Made by a program: the position numbers and the translations under genes. Of a DNA stretch of 7,246 nt, positions 4,969 through 7,246 are shown one piece after another. Source of the DNA: Anaerolineales bacterium. GTDB lineage: Bacteria > Chloroflexota > Anaerolineae > Anaerolineales > E44-bin32. The notes under the pieces were generated by a model, which saw nothing but the letters and a program-made list of their open reading frames with translations, had not been told where the DNA came from and searched no databases. Location of the stretch: the NCBI GenBank assembly GCA_023144145.1, contig JAGLGG010000062.1, positions 1 to 7,246 on the forward strand. The letters are read 5' to 3'. The stretch's first letter is position 1. Each line of letters opens with the position of its first letter.

Positions 4969-5880
4969 ATGGCAATTCTTATTGATTCATCAAAACGTGT
5001 GCTCGTCCAGGGAATTACGGGGCGTGAGGGTCGGGCAAGAGCTCGCCTGATGAAGGAGTATGGTTCTCAAGTTGTTGCTGGAGTAACTCCTGGAAAGGGC
5101 GGCCAGGATGTCGACGGCGTACCAGTATTTGACACTGTGCAGGAAGCGGTTGAAACCGTTGGCGACCTAGATATTAGTGTACTTTTCATTCCGGCACCGT
5201 TGGTGAAGAATGCTGCCCTGGAAGCCTATGCTAGTGGAGTTAAGCTCCTGGTCATTATCCCAGATCGAGTACCAATTTATGATGTTCTGGAAATTGCCGA
5301 AGCAGCCAAAGAGAGTGATGCACGGTTTATTGGGCCCAACACCCTCGGAGTGCTCTCACCGGGCAAGGCTGTCGTGGGAATGATCGGAGGGCGCGCAGCT
5401 TCTGCAAAATCCTGGTTCTTCCCGGGCCCCGTAGGGATCACGTCGCGCTCAGGCGGGATTACTTCTTCGATGGCATACTATCTCGCTCAGGAAGGCATCG
5501 GTGCGACAACGTTGGTTCACGTTGGAGGAGATGCGGTTGTTGGTACCCCTCATCCTGATGTCTTGAAGCTCTTTGAAAAAGACCCCGAGACGAGAGCGAT
5601 CGTAATGTTCGGTGAAATCGGTGGAAGTCAGGAAGAACAAGTCGCTGACCTTATCGAGAATGGCGAGGTAACCAAACCGGTGATTGCATTTATCGGGGGT
5701 AAAGCCGCAAAGAGCGGCACCAGGTTTAGCCACGCTGGTGCAATCATCGAAGGGTCTCGGGGCACCTATGATGGCAAGGTAAAACGTCTGAAGGAAGTCG
5801 ATGCAGTCGTCGTCGATGCCTTTGGTGATCTACCACGGATGACGAAACTCACTTTAGAAAAACACGGGATCAAGTTATGA
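4969..5880 (+). CDS. SucD-like acyl-CoA ligase alpha subunit (CoA-binding, phospho-histidine)
   Basis: This 303-residue protein aligns end to end with SucD (E. coli 289). The CoA-binding Rossmann domain starts at MAILIDSSKRVLVQGITGREG and continues with GVTPGKGG (38-45), FIPAP (73-77) and IGPNTLGVLSPG (121-132). The ligase domain has GITSRSGGIT (156-165), VGGDAVVGT (185-193) and EIGGSQEEQ (216-224). The active-site histidine that carries the phosphate is His255 in FSHAGAII. The partner beta subunit is encoded just upstream, 32 bases away. A GGAG at 4960-4963 supports the ATG. The stop overlaps the next start (ATGA at 5877-5880), so translation of the lyase is probably coupled. The family also includes citryl-CoA synthetase small subunits and the front part of ATP-citrate lyase; succinate versus citrate or another acid cannot be decided from this protein alone. 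Confidence 0.92.
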   Translation: MAILIDSSKRVLVQGITGREGRARARLMKEYGSQVVAGVTPGKGGQDVDGVPVFDTVQEAVETVGDLDISVLFIPAPLVKNAALEAYASGVKLLVIIPDRVPIYDVLEIAEAAKESDARFIGPNTLGVLSPGKAVVGMIGGRAASAKSWFFPGPVGITSRSGGITSSMAYYLAQEGIGATTLVHVGGDAVVGTPHPDVLKLFEKDPETRAIVMFGEIGGSQEEQVADLIENGEVTKPVIAFIGGKAAKSGTRFSHAGAIIEGSRGTYDGKVKRLKEVDAVVVDAFGDLPRMTKLTLEKHGIKL

Positions 5881-6650
5881 GCGAAATGAACTGGAAGACC
5901 TCCGTCACAAACGTAAAAACAAACGAACTCCGCCTTCGTGGCTATCGAGTAGATGACCTTATGGGGAGCATTGGATTTGCTGAGGGTATTTACTTAGCCC
6001 TGAAAGGTCGATTGCCTTCCGAACAAGAAGGATTGATGTATAACGCAATCTTCGTCTCCTGCATCGATCATGGTCCAACTCCCCCCTCCGCCCTGGCCAC
6101 GCGAACAGCGGCCTCTACTGGGGCATCCCTGAACGCAGCGGTAGCTAGCGGGGTATTGGCCATCAACCGCTTCCATGGAGGTGCGATTCACGACTGTATG
6201 GGCGTATTGGAGCAAGGTCTCGACGATCAAGCAGCGTCAGGTGCTCCTATAAAAGACATTGCGGATAGGTTGGTTACCCAATACCGAGATGTAAAAAAAC
6301 GAATTCCCGGCCTTGGACATCGCATCCACACCGATGACCCACGCACAAAAAAGTTATTCGACCTGGCAAAAGAACTTGGCCTGGCTGGAAATGGGGTTGC
6401 TCTAATCAGCGCGATCAAATCTTCCCTTCAAAATCAGGGAAAATCACTGCCCATCAATGTCGATGGTGCAATTGCTGCTCTGTTGATTGATCTCGAAGTA
6501 CCTCAAGCATTGGCGAATGCTTTTTTCATTATTTCACGCGTGCCTGGATTGGTCGCTCATTATCATGAAGAGATCGAGCGTGAACGCCCTATGCGTCGAA
6601 TTCATCCTACAAAGCATGAATATGATGGTCCTGAGGACAGGAGTGTATAA
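5877..6650 (+). CDS. Citryl-CoA lyase-like protein (citrate synthase fold, like the C-terminal part of ATP-citrate lyase)
   Basis: At 257 residues this is much shorter than citrate synthase (about 370-430) and close to stand-alone citryl-CoA lyase or the final domain of ATP-citrate lyase. The three citrate-synthase catalytic positions are present: His100 in NRFHGGAIHD, His148 in PGLGHRIHTDDPR, and Asp196 in INVDGAIAALL. The C-terminal RVPGLVAHYHEEIERERP (221-238) is also typical. The usual reaction is cleavage of citryl-CoA to acetyl-CoA and oxaloacetate, or the reverse condensation. Its position directly after SucC/SucD-like subunits, with a 4-base overlap, supports a joint ligase-plus-lyase system like the two-step citrate cleavage of Hydrogenobacter. 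A different 3-hydroxy acyl-CoA substrate is possible, because many bacteria outside the reductive TCA group carry such short lyases with unproven roles. Confidence 0.87.
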   Translation: MSEMNWKTSVTNVKTNELRLRGYRVDDLMGSIGFAEGIYLALKGRLPSEQEGLMYNAIFVSCIDHGPTPPSALATRTAASTGASLNAAVASGVLAINRFHGGAIHDCMGVLEQGLDDQAASGAPIKDIADRLVTQYRDVKKRIPGLGHRIHTDDPRTKKLFDLAKELGLAGNGVALISAIKSSLQNQGKSLPINVDGAIAALLIDLEVPQALANAFFIISRVPGLVAHYHEEIERERPMRRIHPTKHEYDGPEDRSV

Positions 6651-6713
6651 AGATTACTCCTTCCATCGAAAGCTAGTACTCCGTATCAATAAACTCCCCT
6701 TGGAGGGCTGAGA

Positions 6714-7246
6714 ATGGTCAAGATACTAACTGAATTGATTCCAGAATTTCTATCCATTCAGGATGAGGATTTGAGAGCAAGTGTTTTGGCGGTATGGGAC
6801 GATGCTCTATCAATTGGAGGATGGAATCTCGAAGAACTTGAGCGAATGCCCTTTACGCTCCTGGTTGAAAACGTAGACATTACATTTCCAACCCATGTCA
6901 GTGTGGTCTGCAAACTGTGCATCGCCATGCAAGACGTGCTTCAAGAAGCATATGGTGATCGATACGATATCGATCGTGACGCACTGATTGCAGGTGCATT
7001 GCTAGCCGATGTTGGAAAGTTGATTGAGTTCAAGGAAGTAGACGGGCAGTATGAATGGGCGAGTATGTACGAATATCTGAGACATCCCTTTACGGGTGTG
7101 GGTCTTTGTTTCAAGCACGGCATCCCCGAACGTGTTATGCACGTTGTCGCCACGCATTCATGGGAGGGTGATAAATTCAAACGCCGTCCTGAGTCCATCA
7201 TTTTCCATCACGCGGATTTCACCGATTTTGATTTGACGAAATTTGG
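6714..7246 (+). CDS. HD-domain (metal phosphohydrolase-fold) protein, 3'-truncated by the window end
   Basis: 177 codons are visible from the ATG at 6714, and the frame is open at the right edge. A GGAGG (6702-6706) lies seven bases upstream. It can pair with CTCC at 6694-6697, so the ribosome site may be partly masked. The protein has the HD-domain layout: His61 in FPTHVSVV, the doublet region LIAGALLADVGKLIEF (91-106), HPFTG (His124), VVATHSWEGD (His148) and IIFHHADFTDFD (Asp168). HD proteins hydrolyse phosphate esters of nucleotides or similar compounds using bound metal. Here the His of the doublet is Ala98, while Asp99 is kept, so metal binding may be altered. It follows the lyase gene by 63 bases with no terminator and is probably co-transcribed. 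Its role beside CoA-ligase genes is unknown. Confidence 0.8.
   Translation, partial: MVKILTELIPEFLSIQDEDLRASVLAVWDDALSIGGWNLEELERMPFTLLVENVDITFPTHVSVVCKLCIAMQDVLQEAYGDRYDIDRDALIAGALLADVGKLIEFKEVDGQYEWASMYEYLRHPFTGVGLCFKHGIPERVMHVVATHSWEGDKFKRRPESIIFHHADFTDFDLTKF

Noticed and set aside
3395..5880. Ordinary succinyl-CoA synthetase (sucCD) of the TCA cycle
   Set aside because: The ferredoxin fusion and the coupled citryl-CoA lyase gene point to a specialised ligase, though succinate use cannot be excluded from the sequence.

Overview
The window holds two divergently transcribed gene sets around a 685-base, repeat-containing spacer (about 2710-3394). It looks like bacterial chromosome of roughly even base composition. 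The genes are tightly packed, with Shine-Dalgarno sites and sigma70-like promoters. Short palindromic repeats of the 'GTAGGGGCGAAGCATTCG' kind are, as I recall, frequent in Chloroflexota and some Cyanobacteria. An anaerobic or facultative Chloroflexota-like bacterium is therefore my best guess, but it is only a guess.

Left arm (minus strand, read right to left): a GntR/HutC-family regulator, an RpiB-type sugar-phosphate isomerase, a DeoC-type deoxyribose-5-phosphate aldolase, and the first 55 codons of a bacterial microcompartment (BMC) shell protein that runs off the left edge. DeoC and RpiB both carry N-terminal extensions resembling the short amphipathic helices that target enzymes into BMC shells. 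This gene set matches the locus type called SPU (sugar phosphate utilizing) in the published BMC catalogue. A clear promoter with a tandem 14-bp direct repeat just downstream suggests that the GntR protein represses its own operon and the BMC genes behind it.

Spacer: the minus-strand promoter and operator candidates, three kinds of hairpin repeat (including an 87-bp element with perfect 18-bp inverted ends), a dyad, a strong plus-strand promoter and a leader hairpin.

Right arm (plus strand): a SucC-like ATP-grasp CoA-ligase subunit fused at its C-terminus to an eight-cysteine, FixX-like ferredoxin domain; a SucD-like CoA-ligase subunit with its phospho-histidine; a short citrate-synthase-fold protein of the citryl-CoA lyase type; and a 3'-truncated HD-domain protein whose HD doublet reads AD. 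The first three together have all the parts of a split ATP-citrate lyase (citryl-CoA synthetase plus citryl-CoA lyase). The added iron-sulfur domain is not part of any ATP-citrate lyase I know, and this operon is the most unusual item in the window. Its true substrate cannot be read from the sequence.

Whether the two arms work together is unknown. DeoC would release acetaldehyde inside a microcompartment, which could end as acetyl-CoA. The right-arm enzymes should make or use acetyl-CoA or a related acyl-CoA. That link is inference only.
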